Of a stretch of DNA of 64,000 bases, positions 18,001-27,310 are shown in pieces; within the stretch, counting starts at the first letter, position 1, and every line of letters begins with the position of its first letter. The translations under genes and the position numbers were made by a program. The notes beneath the pieces are model-generated. The model was given only the letters and a program-made list of their open reading frames with translations. It was not told the DNA's origin and made no database searches. Source of the stretch: Stutzerimonas stutzeri (lineage in GTDB: Bacteria; Pseudomonadota; Gammaproteobacteria; Pseudomonadales; Pseudomonadaceae); contig NZ_POUT01000002.1 in NCBI RefSeq assembly GCF_002890915.1, positions 659,824 through 723,823 of the forward strand. Reading direction: 5' to 3'.

Positions 18001-19906
18001 CGTGATCGGCATCGGCGACATGGCCGGCGACGTCTTCGGCAACGGCATGCTGATGTCCGAAACGCTGCAGTTGGTGGCGGCGTTCAACCATATGCATATC
18101 TTCATCGACCCGGACCCCGATCCGGCCCGCAGTTTCAGCGAGCGCAAGCGCCTGTTCGAATTGCCGCGCTCGGCCTGGACCGATTACGACCGCTCGCTGA
18201 TCTCCGCCGGCGGCGGCATCTTCCCGCGTGCGGCCAAGCGCGTGGAGATCACCCCGCAGATGAAGCAGCGCTTCGCCATCGACGCGGACCAGCTGACGCC
18301 TGCCGAGCTGATCAATGCCCTGCTCAAGGCGCCGGTGGACCTGCTCTGGAACGGTGGCATCGGCACCTATGTGAAGAGCAGCAGCGAAAGCCATGCCGAG
18401 GTGGGTGACAAGGCCAACGATGCGGTGCGGGTCAACGGCAACGAGCTGCGTGCCAAGGTGGTGGGCGAGGGTGGCAACCTCGGCATGACCCAGCTGGGCC
18501 GGGTCGAATACGCCCTGCATGGCGGCGCCAGCAACACCGACTTCATCGATAACGCCGGCGGGGTCGATTGTTCCGACCATGAAGTGAACATCAAGATCCT
18601 GCTCAACGAGGTGGTCAGCAGCGGCGACATGACCGGCAAGCAGCGCAACCAGCTGCTGTTCGAGATGACCGATGCCGTGGCTGAGCTGGTGCTGCACAAC
18701 AACTACAAGCAGACCCAGGCGCTGTCGCAGGCGCAGCATCGCGCGCGCGAGCGCGGCGGCGAATACATCCGCCTGATCGCGGCGCTGGAGGCCGCGGGCC
18801 AGCTGGACCGCAACCTGGAGTTCCTGCCGTCGGACGAGGCGCTGGCCGAGCGGGCGAATCTGGGCCAGGGGCTGAGCCGGCCCGAGCTGTCGGTGCTGAT
18901 TTCCTACAGCAAGATCGAGCTGAAGAAGGCGCTGCTGGAATCACGCGTACCGGACGATGCCTATCTGGCCCGGGAAATGGACAGCGCATTTCCGCAGCTG
19001 CTGGTCGAGCGCTTCCATGATGCCATGCTGCAGCATCGCCTCAAGCGCGAGATCGTCAGTACGCAGATCGCCAACGACCTGGTCAACAACATGGGCATCA
19101 CCTTCGTCCAGCGGCTCAAGGAAGCCACCGGGATGAGTGCGGCCAACGTCGCCGGTGCCTATGTCATCGTGCGCGACATCTTCCATCTGCCGCACTGGTT
19201 CCGCCAGGTCGAGGCGCTGGACCACAAGGTGCCCGCCGAACTGCAACTGACCCTGATGGACGAGCTGATGCGGCTGGGGCGCCGGGCGACCCGCTGGTTC
19301 CTGCGCAATCGGCGCAACGAGCTGGATGCGGCGCGCGATGTCGCCCATTTCGGCCCGCGGGTGGCTGCCCTCGGACTCAAGCTCGATGAGCTGCTGCAGG
19401 GCGCTACCCGCGAGCGCTGGCAGGGGCGCTATCAGCGTTATACCGAGGCTGGCGTGCCGGAACTGCTGGCGCGGATGGTGGCCGGAACCAGCCACCTCTA
19501 CACGCTGCTGCCGATCCTCGAGGCGGCGGACGAGACCGGCCAGGCGCCAGCGCAGGTCGCCGCGGCCTATTTCGCCGTCGGCGGGGCGCTGGAGCTGCCC
19601 TGGTACTTGCACCAGCTGACCAGCATGCCGGTGGCCAACAACTGGCAGGCCCTGGCACGCGAGGGCTTTCGCGACGATCTGGATTCGCAGCAGCGCAGCA
19701 TCACCGTATCGGTGCTGCAAATGGCGGGTGGGCCCGAGCAGATCGGCGAGCGTGTCGATGCCTGGCTGGCACAGCGGCCCTATCCGCTCGAGCGTTGGCG
19801 CGAGATGCTGGCCGAGCTACGCGGTGCCAGCGGCAGCGACTATGCGATCTATGCCGTGGCCAGCCGCGAGCTGCAGGACCTGGCGCAATCGGTGGGGCAG
19901 GGGTGA
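15053..19906 (+). CDS. gdhB: NAD-specific glutamate dehydrogenase, large (180-kDa-class) type
   Basis: 1617 residues, the normal size for the large NAD-GDH family. Start MAFFSAASKADF at 15053 follows a GGAG. The long N-terminal part (about 700 residues) is the ACT-like regulatory region. The catalytic core near residues 800-1050 contains RWSDREEDYRTEV, the lysine motif GGAKGGF at about 847 and FASGGSAGYDHKKMG. The enzyme oxidises glutamate to 2-oxoglutarate and ammonia with NAD+; in pseudomonads it serves arginine and glutamate catabolism. Monocistronic; its 3' flank carries an intergenic repeat. Confidence 0.97.
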   Translation: MAFFSAASKADFQQQLQTALAQYIDPQLLPQLGLFAEQFFGIVALSELTERRMTDLVGSTLASWRLLERFDPAMPEVQVFNPDYEKHGWQSTHSVVEVLHPDMPFLVDSVRIELTRRGYSIHTLQTSVLQVRRDADGTLLELLPKDSRAPDSHAESLIFVEIDRCASAAALRELEQSLQGVLADVRQVVADFAAMKGKAEELQARLERVNLRIDGDELEEIRDFMRWLAADHFTFLGYEEFSVVEQPDGGRIVYDEGSLLGLSRSMRTGLSREEQSLTSQSVGYLREPLLLSFAKAAMPSRVHRPAYPDFVSVREFDEEGRVVRECRFLGLFTSSVYTQSVRRIPFIRRKVEAVVQRANFGSSAHLAKELVQVLEVLPRDELFQAPIDELFENAIAIVQIQERNRLRLFLRFDPYRRFCYCLVYVPRDSYSTETRLKIQQVLVDRLEASGCEFSTYFSESVLTRVQFILRLDPNKPIQVDPERLEQEVLQACRSWQDDYACLMVERFGEAQGTNLLGEFPKGFPAGYRERFSPQSATVDMQHVLALNEERPLVMSFYQPITTADENRLHCKLYHMDTPLPLSDILPIMENLGLRVIGEFPFRLRNKSGREYWMHDFAFTYAEGLEIDLLEINEPLQDAFIHIYGGLAENDAFNRLVLTAGLTWREVALLRAYARYLKQIRMGFGLGYIASALLNHTDIARELVRLFKMRFYLARKLGDDDLADKQQRLEQAILGALDEVAVLNEDRILRRYLDLIKATLRTNFYQPDASGRAKDYFSFKLDPRAIPEMPRPAPLYEIFVYSPRVEGVHLRGGKVARGGLRWSDREEDYRTEVLGLVKAQQVKNAVIVPGGAKGGFIPRRLPGNGSRDDIQAEAIACYRIFISALLDVTDNLKEGRVVPPANVLCYDDDDPYLVVAADKGTASFSDIANGIAAEYDFWLGDAFASGGSAGYDHKKMGITARGAWVSVQRHFRERGIDVQTDSISVIGIGDMAGDVFGNGMLMSETLQLVAAFNHMHIFIDPDPDPARSFSERKRLFELPRSAWTDYDRSLISAGGGIFPRAAKRVEITPQMKQRFAIDADQLTPAELINALLKAPVDLLWNGGIGTYVKSSSESHAEVGDKANDAVRVNGNELRAKVVGEGGNLGMTQLGRVEYALHGGASNTDFIDNAGGVDCSDHEVNIKILLNEVVSSGDMTGKQRNQLLFEMTDAVAELVLHNNYKQTQALSQAQHRARERGGEYIRLIAALEAAGQLDRNLEFLPSDEALAERANLGQGLSRPELSVLISYSKIELKKALLESRVPDDAYLAREMDSAFPQLLVERFHDAMLQHRLKREIVSTQIANDLVNNMGITFVQRLKEATGMSAANVAGAYVIVRDIFHLPHWFRQVEALDHKVPAELQLTLMDELMRLGRRATRWFLRNRRNELDAARDVAHFGPRVAALGLKLDELLQGATRERWQGRYQRYTEAGVPELLARMVAGTSHLYTLLPILEAADETGQAPAQVAAAYFAVGGALELPWYLHQLTSMPVANNWQALAREGFRDDLDSQQRSITVSVLQMAGGPEQIGERVDAWLAQRPYPLERWREMLAELRGASGSDYAIYAVASRELQDLAQSVGQG

Positions 19907-20013
19907 GGTTGTCGTCCATCATGCTGCGCGGTTGAAACCCGCGCAGCCGGTCTCGAGCAGCGCAGCGCGGTGGGATGAAGCGGAGCGCCGACCGGCCCAT
20001 GATTGCTCAAGAC

Positions 20014-20112
20014 GCATCGCCCCGAGGGCGGGCCTCCCACAAGAGCGCCCAAGCTGCACCTATTCTGTGGGCGGTGCGCCCTCGCGGCGATTGCAGGCCG
20101 CAAGGCTTGCTG
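20014..20112. repeat. Intergenic repeat, family B copy 1
   Basis: Bounded by CATCGCCCCGAGGGCGGGCC with TCCCACAA, and by GCGCCCTCGCGGCGATTGCAGGCCGCAAGG in the opposite sense. Copies with the same two halves occur at 25454-25554 and, inverted, at 34009-34101. It fills the gap between gdhB and the next gene. Confidence 0.75.
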
Positions 20113-20130
20113 GCTTTACACGGTAAGCCT

Positions 20131-21048
20131 TCAGCTCGGTGCAGGTTGTCCGCGCTTGAAACGGGTGATCTGCGGTAGGTCGCGCAGGTAGCGGAGCATG
20201 TCCGGCGCGCCGGCGAGCTTGAGGCCTTCGCCGATGGCGTTGGCGGTGGGGTCGCGCTTTTCCAGCAGCAACAGCTCCGAGTTGCTGGCGTTGCGCAGCA
20301 GCGTCAGTCGCGCATACGCCACCTTGGTGTCGAGCAGCAGCGCCATGAAGTCGCGGTCGTTCCAGGCCTGGGCGGGCATGGTGACGGCATGGTAGCCGGC
20401 ATCGAGTGCCTGGAGGCCGGCGCGGTCGAGGCGGTAGTCGGTGACTTCGGCCGGCAGCATGACTTCAAGGCCACGCAGGCGGGCATAGGCGACGGCGCAG
20501 GCGAAGGCTTCGATGTGATGCTCGCCGGTCCAGTAGAGGCGTTCGCCGAGCCAGCTGGCCTGGCGCAGTTCGATCGGTGTGCCCTTGTCGAAGCCGGGCA
20601 GGGCGGTGCCAAGGGCACGCAGGAAGTCCTTGTAGCTGATGACGCGCAGCTGCCGGCAGGCCGGTGTGGCGGCGAAGGCTTCGATGCTCGGGTAGCCGAC
20701 GCCGTCGCTGGCGCAACCGCCGATCCCGTCGATCTGGCGCAGATCGATTTCGCAATGGGGATCGCTTTCCTTCCTGATCAGGCGGGTCAAGGCCGCGTGG
20801 GCGCGGGCCTTGTCCTCCTGCACCGGCCCGGAAAGCGCGCCGCGGGGCAGTTCCAGGAGGCGTTGCAGGCAGGGGCCGTCGTTCCAGAAGATGCTCGGTT
20901 CGGGCTCGGGGAGCCGCGCAAAGGGCAGTTGCAGCCGGCTGGCGCGCTCCAGTATCTGGTGCGAGGCCTTGGTCCTCACGCCGAAACGTTGCGCCAATCT
21001 GGCGAGATGAGATGTCAGTGAAGGCATTGGCTCGGGCAGGCTCATCAT
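20131..21048 (-). CDS. Conserved protein of unknown function
   Basis: 305 residues from MMSLPEPMPSLT at 21048 (ATG at 21045 also possible). I do not recognise the family with confidence. The protein is soluble, without signal peptide or membrane segment. Notable stretches are CEIDLRQIDGIGGCASDGVGYPS and TGEHHIEAFACAVAYARLRGLEVMLPAEVT. The codon use is that of the chromosome. It stands alone between gdhB and the DUF2835 gene, divergent from the latter. The frame is open well upstream of 21048, but that part lacks start-site support. Confidence 0.7.
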   Translation of the reverse strand: MMSLPEPMPSLTSHLARLAQRFGVRTKASHQILERASRLQLPFARLPEPEPSIFWNDGPCLQRLLELPRGALSGPVQEDKARAHAALTRLIRKESDPHCEIDLRQIDGIGGCASDGVGYPSIEAFAATPACRQLRVISYKDFLRALGTALPGFDKGTPIELRQASWLGERLYWTGEHHIEAFACAVAYARLRGLEVMLPAEVTDYRLDRAGLQALDAGYHAVTMPAQAWNDRDFMALLLDTKVAYARLTLLRNASNSELLLLEKRDPTANAIGEGLKLAGAPDMLRYLRDLPQITRFKRGQPAPS

Positions 21049-21267
21049 GGGTGAGCTCTCAGAATGAAGGGCTGTCGAGGTTGCACCGCGGCCGCGGATG
21101 AACGTTCGGCAGAGCCTTGGGCCGGAGTGTGGCAGACCGGAAGCATTTGCGCACGGGCTTTGCTGCAAATGGGTGTCGCCGGGAGAGAAAAAGGGGCGCG
21201 CTGGGCTCGCGTCGCCGTGCCGCGTCGATGTGGCAATATCGCCGAATGGATCACCTGAGGAGCCTCC

Positions 21268-21489
21268 ATGCCAAACCTGGTGCTGGACATCGCATTGCCC
21301 GCCGAACGAATGAAGGCGGTGTATCAGGGCCGCGCCAATCGAATCCTGATTCGAAGCCGTGACGGAACGCGTGTCAGTTTGCCTGCGCATCACCTGCGCC
21401 CGTTTCTGACCAGCGAAGGCGTCTATGGTTCCTTCGAGCTGGAATTCGCCGAGCAAGGGCAGCTGCTGAGCTTGCGCCGGCTGCAATGA
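21268..21489 (+). CDS. DUF2835 family protein
   Basis: 73 residues with the family's core YQGRANRILIRSRDGTRVSLPAHHLRPFL (core: QGRANR, SLPAHHLR, GSFELEF). Start ATG 21268 follows a GAGGAG. Small, basic, no known function. It sits 89 bp upstream of pyrD. Confidence 0.88.
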   Translation: MPNLVLDIALPAERMKAVYQGRANRILIRSRDGTRVSLPAHHLRPFLTSEGVYGSFELEFAEQGQLLSLRRLQ

Positions 21490-21578
21490 ATGCATGCTCC
21501 AGGGCATCGGCGAGCCGCTGAAAATCGCGCCGGCCTGCTATACTCCGCGCCCACACTTTCCGAGACGTTAGGCTGCGT

Positions 21579-22610
21579 ATGTATAACCTGGCCCGCCAGT
21601 TGTTGTTCAAGTTATCCCCGGAAACTTCCCACGAGCTTTCCCTCGAACTGATTGGCGCAGGCGGCCGTCTCGGGCTCAACGCGATGCTGGGCAAACCCCC
21701 GGCGAGCCTGCCGGTACGGGTGATGGGGCTGGATTTTCCCAACCCCGTGGGGCTCGCTGCCGGGCTGGACAAGAATGGCGAAGCGATTCGCGGGCTATCG
21801 CAGCTGGGGTTCGGTTTCATCGAAGTGGGCACGGTCACGCCGCGCCCGCAACCGGGCAATCCCAAGCCGCGCCTGTTCCGGCTGCCCGAGGCCGAGGCGA
21901 TCATCAATCGCATGGGCTTCAACAACCAGGGTGTCGATGCCTTGCTGGCGCGGGTGGAGGCGGCCCGCTTCGAGGGCGTGCTGGGCATCAATATCGGCAA
22001 GAATTTCGATACGCCGGTGGAACGTGCCGAGGACGATTACCTGCTGTGCCTGGAGAAGGTCTACCACCATGCCAGCTACGTCACCGTCAATGTCAGTTCG
22101 CCCAACACGCCCGGGCTGCGCAGCCTGCAGTTCGGCGATTCGCTCAAGCACCTGCTCGATGCGCTGCGGCTGCGCCGCGAAGACCTCGAGCTGATGCACG
22201 GCAAGCGCGTGCCGCTGGCGATCAAGATCGCTCCCGACATGACCGATGAAGAAACCGCGCTGGTGGGCGAGGCGGTATTCCAGGCGGGGATGGATGCGAT
22301 CATCGCCACCAATACCACCCTCGGGCGCGAAGGCGTGGCCGGGCTGGCCCATGCCGACGAAGCGGGCGGCCTGTCCGGTGCGCCGGTGCGGGACAAGAGC
22401 ACGCATACCGTGAAAGTGCTGGCCCAGACCCTGGGTGGACGGCTGCCGATCATCGCCGTGGGCGGCATCACCGAAGGCCGCCACGCAGCCGAGAAGATCG
22501 AGGCGGGCGCGAGCCTGGTTCAGTTGTATTCGGGGTTCATCTACAAGGGGCCGGCGCTGATTCGCGAGGCGGTGGATGCCATTGCGGCGTTGCGCTCGCA
22601 GGCAGGTTGA
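21579..22610 (+). CDS. pyrD: Dihydroorotate dehydrogenase (quinone), class 2
   Basis: 343 residues. Oxidises dihydroorotate to orotate with ubiquinone in pyrimidine synthesis, at the inner membrane. The N-terminal amphipathic helix region ([20 protein letters not shown]) marks class 2. The FMN barrel has [13 protein letters not shown], the catalytic-serine region [31 protein letters not shown] and [16 protein letters not shown]. Full length. A strong hairpin follows the stop. Confidence 0.98.
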   Translation: MYNLARQLLFKLSPETSHELSLELIGAGGRLGLNAMLGKPPASLPVRVMGLDFPNPVGLAAGLDKNGEAIRGLSQLGFGFIEVGTVTPRPQPGNPKPRLFRLPEAEAIINRMGFNNQGVDALLARVEAARFEGVLGINIGKNFDTPVERAEDDYLLCLEKVYHHASYVTVNVSSPNTPGLRSLQFGDSLKHLLDALRLRREDLELMHGKRVPLAIKIAPDMTDEETALVGEAVFQAGMDAIIATNTTLGREGVAGLAHADEAGGLSGAPVRDKSTHTVKVLAQTLGGRLPIIAVGGITEGRHAAEKIEAGASLVQLYSGFIYKGPALIREAVDAIAALRSQAG

Positions 22611-22630
22611 GTGGGGTCCGATTGCCGGAA

Positions 22631-22652
22631 TGGGGCTCCTGTCGGAGCCCCA
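22631..22652. terminator. Hairpin between convergent pyrD and rmf
   Basis: Perfect 9-bp stem TGGGGCTCC / GGAGCCCCA with loop TGTC. No T-tract on either side, so it may be a weak bidirectional terminator or an mRNA end stabiliser. Confidence 0.55.
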
Positions 22653-22711
22653 GGGCTGCTAGCCCGCCGCCCGGATGGGGCGTGCCGTTTGAAGTCAGAT
22701 AGATCGGTGAA

Positions 22712-22927
22712 TCAGCCGACCGCGTGAAGTTCGTTGAGTCGATGCAGACCGGCGGTACCGGTCAGTCCATCCCAGTTGTCGCCGCGACCCTCCCGCCAGC
22801 CATTGATCCAGGCTTGGCGAACGGTGGGATGTGAAAAAGGACAGAGGTCGCGAGATTTGCCATGTATGCCATGTTGATAACCGCGCAGAAATGCTCGTTC
22901 CATCGGATCACGCTTGAGTCTTCTCAT
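22712..22927 (-). CDS. rmf: Ribosome modulation factor
   Basis: 71 residues with the RMF signature RDPMERAFLRGYQHGIHGKSRDLCPF and RQAWINGWREGRGD. It binds 70S ribosomes in stationary phase and pairs them into inactive 100S dimers. Start ATG 22927 has GAGGG nine bases upstream. Its transcript begins with a long structured leader. Confidence 0.96.
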   Translation of the reverse strand: MRRLKRDPMERAFLRGYQHGIHGKSRDLCPFSHPTVRQAWINGWREGRGDNWDGLTGTAGLHRLNELHAVG

Positions 22928-22978
22928 TGGGTATTGCCCTCAGTGGTTGACTGGTGTTCCTGGTGGCCTCATGGCGAG

Positions 22979-23056
22979 ACCGGGCAGCTAGGCTGCCAGT
23001 GAAACCCGCTGCCGGCGTGGCGGGTTTCGCCAGGCACCATTGCGGTGCCGGCCTGA
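22979..23056 (-). ncRNA. Structured 5' leader of rmf (rmf RNA motif candidate)
   Basis: Three consecutive stem-loops lie 55-130 bases upstream of the rmf start on its coding strand: CAGGCACC/GGTGCCGGCCTG (about 23031-23054), GAAACCCGC/GCGGGTTTC (23001-23028) and GGCAGC/GCTGCC (22983-22997). A conserved leader structure named the rmf RNA motif has been described upstream of rmf in Pseudomonas. Position and hairpin series agree; I cannot run a covariance model. The rest of 22928-23277 (up to rlmL) shows no gene. Confidence 0.65.
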
Positions 23057-23277
23057 GGTGAGTTCTAACCCAATGCCCGAGAGGCTGGAATGATCGTTTT
23101 GTCATAAGTAGGTAACGAAACTATGGTTCTACCCATAAGCCGCGTTTACTGCGGTATCTGAACCTCATCCCAGGGCCGTCTCATTCGTCGCCTGATATTT
23201 TTACCCGCGCCATCCTCGTTTTTTCCTGCTGGGCCTGTTCCGACGAAAGGGGCACAGCGGTTATTTCTGGAACTGCC

Positions 23278-25452
23278 ATGACCGATCGCCATGAACTGAT
23301 ACTCACCTGTCCAAAGGGGCTGGAAAACCTGCTGCTCGAGGAAGCCACAGGCCTGGGGCTGGAGGAGGCCCGCGAGCAGACCTCCGCTATCCGAGGTTTC
23401 GGCGGGCTCGAAGTGGCCTACCGGCTATGCCTGTGGTCGCGTCTGGCCAACCGCGTGCTGCTGGTGCTCAGCCGTTTCCCCACGGTCGACGCCGATACCC
23501 TGTATCAGGGCGTGCATGCAGTCGATTGGGCCGAGCATCTGCAACCCGGTGGCAGCCTGGCGGTGGAGTTCAGTGGCCGTGGCTCGGGCATCGACAACAC
23601 GCATTTCGGCGCGCTGAAGGTCAAGGATGCCATTGTCGATCGGTTGCGCACCGCATCCGGCGAGCGGCCGAGCGTCGACAAGCTGAATCCCGATCTGCGC
23701 GTGCACCTGCGCCTGGACAAGGGCCAGGCGGTGCTGTCGCTGGACCTTTCCGGACACAGCCTGCATCAGCGTGGCTACCGCCTGCAGCAGGGCGCGGCGC
23801 CGTTGAAGGAGAACCTGGCCGCCGCCATCCTGATCCGTGCCGGCTGGCCGCGCATCGCCGCCGCAGGTGGCGCGCTGACCGACCCCATGTGCGGTGTCGG
23901 CACCTTTCTGGTGGAAGGCGCGATGATGGCGGCGGACATCGCACCGAACCTCAAGCGCGAGCGCTGGGGCTTCAGCGCCTGGCTGGGCCATGTGCCGGCG
24001 CTATGGAACCGGCTGCACGCCGAAGCCCAGGCGCGGGCGCAGGCCGGCCTGGCCCGTCCACCGCTGTGGATACGTGGCTACGAAGCCGATCCGCGGCTGA
24101 TCCAGCCTGGGCGCAACAATATCGAACGGGCCGGGCTGGCGAACTGGATCCGGATCTACCAGGGCGATGTGGCGACCTTCGAACCGCGCCCGGACCAGAA
24201 CCAGAAGGGCCTGGTCGTCTGCAACCCGCCTTATGGCGAACGCCTGGGCGACGAGGCGAGCCTGCTCTATCTCTATCAGAACCTCGGCGAGCGCCTGCGC
24301 CAGGCCTGCCTGGGCTGGGAAGCGGCGGTGTTCACCGCGGCACCGGACCTCGGCAAGCGCATGGGGGTTCGCAGCCACAAGCAGTACGCGTTCTGGAACG
24401 GCGCCTTGCCCTGCAAGCTGCTGCTGATCAAGGTCGAGCTTGACCAGTTCGTCACCGGCCAGCGTGCGCCTGCCGGTGAGCGGGCGGAGCCGGCGCCGTT
24501 GGAGCAGGCGCGGCTCAGCGAGGGCGGGCAGATGTTCGCCAATCGCCTGCAGAAGAACCTGCGCCAGCTCGGCAAATGGGCGCGCCGCCAAGGCATCGAG
24601 TGCTACCGGCTCTACGATGCCGACATGCCGGAATATGCGCTGGCCGTCGATCTGTACCGCGACTGGGTGCACGTGCAGGAATATGCGCCGCCGCGCTCCA
24701 TCGACCCGGAGAAGGCCCAGGCGCGCCTGCTCGATGCGCTGGCGGCGATCCCTCAGGCGCTGGGCATTCCCCGCGAGAGGGTGGTGGTCAAGCGCCGTGA
24801 GCGCCAGACGGGCACCCGCCAGTACGAGCGCCAGGCGACCCAGGGCGAATTCCTCGAAGTGAGCGAAGGCAGCGTCAAGCTGCTGGTCAACCTCACCGAT
24901 TACCTGGATACCGGGCTGTTCCTCGACCACCGCCCGCTGCGCCTGCGCATCCAGCGCGAGGCCGCCGGCAAGCGCTTTCTCAACCTGTTCTGCTATACCG
25001 CCACTGCCACGGTGCATGCCGCCAAGGGCGGCGCGCGCAGCACCACCAGCGTCGACCTGTCGAAGACCTATCTCGACTGGGCGCGGCGCAACCTGTCGCT
25101 CAATGGCTTCTCGGACCGCCAGCGGCTGGAGCAGGGCGACGTGATGGCCTGGCTGGCGGACGACCGGGGCGAATACGACCTGATCTTCATCGACCCGCCG
25201 ACGTTCTCCAACTCCAAGCGCATGGAGGGCGTGTTCGATGTGCAACGTGACCATGTTGCCTTGCTCGACCTGGCCATGGCACGGCTGGCACCGGGCGGGA
25301 CGCTGTATTTCTCCAACAATTTCCGCAAGTTCGTGCTGGATGCAGGCTTGAGCGAGCGCTATGCCGTGGAGGAAATCACCGCCGCCACGCTGGACGAGGA
25401 CTTCCGCCGCAACAACCGGATTCACCGCGCCTGGAAGCTGCAGGCGCGCTAA
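23278..25452 (+). CDS. rlmL: Bifunctional 23S rRNA m2G2445 / m7G2069 methyltransferase
   Basis: 724 residues, the full RlmKL fusion. The N-terminal half has the THUMP domain (about 45-155) and the RlmL methyltransferase with DPMCGVGTFLVEGAMM and VCNPPYGERLG. The C-terminal half is the RlmK methyltransferase with FLNLFCYTATATVHAAKGG, the SAM loop, and FIDPPTFSNSKRMEGVFDV. It modifies two guanines in 23S rRNA during 50S assembly. Single gene. Confidence 0.97.
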   Translation: MTDRHELILTCPKGLENLLLEEATGLGLEEAREQTSAIRGFGGLEVAYRLCLWSRLANRVLLVLSRFPTVDADTLYQGVHAVDWAEHLQPGGSLAVEFSGRGSGIDNTHFGALKVKDAIVDRLRTASGERPSVDKLNPDLRVHLRLDKGQAVLSLDLSGHSLHQRGYRLQQGAAPLKENLAAAILIRAGWPRIAAAGGALTDPMCGVGTFLVEGAMMAADIAPNLKRERWGFSAWLGHVPALWNRLHAEAQARAQAGLARPPLWIRGYEADPRLIQPGRNNIERAGLANWIRIYQGDVATFEPRPDQNQKGLVVCNPPYGERLGDEASLLYLYQNLGERLRQACLGWEAAVFTAAPDLGKRMGVRSHKQYAFWNGALPCKLLLIKVELDQFVTGQRAPAGERAEPAPLEQARLSEGGQMFANRLQKNLRQLGKWARRQGIECYRLYDADMPEYALAVDLYRDWVHVQEYAPPRSIDPEKAQARLLDALAAIPQALGIPRERVVVKRRERQTGTRQYERQATQGEFLEVSEGSVKLLVNLTDYLDTGLFLDHRPLRLRIQREAAGKRFLNLFCYTATATVHAAKGGARSTTSVDLSKTYLDWARRNLSLNGFSDRQRLEQGDVMAWLADDRGEYDLIFIDPPTFSNSKRMEGVFDVQRDHVALLDLAMARLAPGGTLYFSNNFRKFVLDAGLSERYAVEEITAATLDEDFRRNNRIHRAWKLQAR

Positions 25453-25453
25453 A

Positions 25454-25554
25454 GCATCGCCCCGAGGTCGGGCCTCCCACAAAGGCAGCGGGGCGCCCAC
25501 CGAATCCTGTAGGAGGCGCGCCCTCGCGGCGATTGCAGGCCCGCAAGGCCTGCC
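25454..25554. repeat. Intergenic repeat, family B copy 2
   Basis: CATCGCCCCGAGGTCGGGCC followed by CCCACAAAG, then GCGCCCTCGCGGCGATTGCAGGCCCGCAAGGCC. Near-identical halves to the copy at 20014-20112. It begins two bases after the rlmL stop. Confidence 0.75.
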
Positions 25555-25573
25555 ATTGTTGCTCAGGCCCGTA

Positions 25574-27031
25574 TCAGCGCTGCGCGGTACTCTCGTTACG
25601 CTGGCTGTAGAGGCTGACCAGCACCTGATCGAGGATCGACGCGGCGCCCCAGGGGCGGGGATGGTTGAGGATGGCCACGACCGCCCAGGTATTGCCGTCG
25701 CCGTCACGGCTGTAGCCGGCGATCGCCCGCACGGTGTTCAGCGTGCCGGTCTTGACGTGCGCCTTGCCGGCCACCGGCGTGTTGCGCAGGCGTTTGCGCA
25801 TGGTGCCGTCCACCGCGGCCAGCGGCATCGACGAGATGAACTCGGCGGCGTAGGGGCTGCGCCAGGCGGCCTGCAACAGGCTGGCGAGCTCGCGCGCGCT
25901 GACCCGCTCGGCACGCGACAGGCCGGAGCCGTTCTCGATCACCAGGTGGGGCGAGATCAGGCCCTTCTTGGCCAGCCACTGGCGGATGACCCGCTGTGCG
26001 GCCTTGGCATCGTCGCCATCCGCTTCGTTGCGAAACTCCGCGCCCAGGCTCAGGAACAGCTGCTTGGCCATGGTGTTGTTGCTGTACTTGTTGATGTCGC
26101 GAATGATCTCGGTCAGGTCCGGCGAATAGGCCCTGGCCAGCAGGCGGGCATTGCCGGGCACCTGCGCGACGCGGTCGCGGCCGAGGATGCTGCCGCCCAG
26201 CTCTTCCCAGATGGCGCGGACGGCGCCGGCGGCATAACGCTCGTGGTCCAGCAGCGACAGATAGGTCTGGGCACTGCAGCCTTCGGCGAGCTTGCCGGTG
26301 ACCACTACGGTGACACCATCGCCGTCCGGCACCGGGTTGTAGAGCACGTCCGGCCAGCCCGGGCACTTGGCGGCAGGCAGGGCCTGCACGCGATTGTCGA
26401 CGCGCACGCTGGCGATCGGCGGCTCGACCGCGACGTTCACCCTGCCGCCGTCGTTGCGAACGATGAAGCGCAATGCCTTGAGGTTGACCAGCAGGGAGTC
26501 CGGGCCGACCAGGAAGGGCTTGTTCCGATCGCCCCCATCGTCGTCGAACACCGGCAGGCTGGGTTGGACGAAGTGGCTGCGGTCCAGCACCAGGTCGCCG
26601 GTGACCTTTTTCACTCCGTTGGCGCGCAGATCGCGCAGCAGCAGCCAGAGCTTTTCCATGTTCAGCTTCGGGTCGCCGCCGCCCTTGAGGTACAGGTTAC
26701 CGTTGAGCGTGCCGTCCACCAGCGGACCGTCGGTATGAAACTCGGTCTTCCATTGATGGTTGGGCCCCAGCAGCTCCAGCGCCGCATAGGTGGTGACCAG
26801 CTTCATGGTCGATGCCGGGTTGACCGAGACGTCGGCGTTGACGAACGTCGGCGCGCCATTGCCGTTGAGGGGCAGCATGACCACCGAGAGCGCGTCCCGG
26901 TCGATCTTGTTGGCTTTCAGGGCCTTTTCGACCCGCGCCGGCAAGGCCTGGTTGACGCCTGCGGCATGCAGGGGAAGTGCCATCGGCAAGGACAGGGCGG
27001 CGACGGCGATGCCACGGAGGATTCTGTTCAT
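25574..27031 (-). CDS. dacB: D-alanyl-D-alanine carboxypeptidase/endopeptidase (PBP4)
   Basis: 485 residues with an N-terminal signal peptide (MNRILRGIAVAALSLPMALPLHAAG). Penicillin-binding motifs are present: STMK with the catalytic Ser at 74, SNN in KYSNNTMAKQ, and KTG in VKTGTLNTV near the C-terminus. The large insert between motifs 1 and 2 is typical of class C PBP4. It acts in the periplasm on peptidoglycan stem peptides and cross-links. Single gene, divergent from yggL. Confidence 0.95.
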   Translation of the reverse strand: MNRILRGIAVAALSLPMALPLHAAGVNQALPARVEKALKANKIDRDALSVVMLPLNGNGAPTFVNADVSVNPASTMKLVTTYAALELLGPNHQWKTEFHTDGPLVDGTLNGNLYLKGGGDPKLNMEKLWLLLRDLRANGVKKVTGDLVLDRSHFVQPSLPVFDDDGGDRNKPFLVGPDSLLVNLKALRFIVRNDGGRVNVAVEPPIASVRVDNRVQALPAAKCPGWPDVLYNPVPDGDGVTVVVTGKLAEGCSAQTYLSLLDHERYAAGAVRAIWEELGGSILGRDRVAQVPGNARLLARAYSPDLTEIIRDINKYSNNTMAKQLFLSLGAEFRNEADGDDAKAAQRVIRQWLAKKGLISPHLVIENGSGLSRAERVSARELASLLQAAWRSPYAAEFISSMPLAAVDGTMRKRLRNTPVAGKAHVKTGTLNTVRAIAGYSRDGDGNTWAVVAILNHPRPWGAASILDQVLVSLYSQRNESTAQR

Positions 27032-27310
27032 TTATGTGCGCCTCTGAACGGGCACGGAAAATTGCTGGCGCTACGGTACGACATGAGTTTCCCACTGCTC
27101 CAAGGGAACGATTGCGGGCCATTATGCCCGGGCCGTAGAGGCGCTGTGCCTCTATCCGATAAGCGTAGCCGGGCCGGCTGGGTTCCTGCAAAACGGCGAT
27201 ATGGATCGGCCCGACCTTCCGATGGCTGGTCCGGAACCGGTGGATCATCGCCTTGGCTGTGGGTTGCTGTTAGAGTGCGCGCCGTCATCATGTAGAAAAG
27301 GATCGATCCA

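Noticed and set aside
15065..18739. Open frame of 1224 codons antisense to gdhB
   Set aside because: It mirrors the codon bias of gdhB, has no ribosome-binding site, and its translation shows the His/Gln/Ala-rich pattern of a high-GC shadow.
25361..27295. Open frame antisense to dacB
   Set aside because: Crosses the rlmL end, a repeat and dacB; a compositional shadow of dacB.
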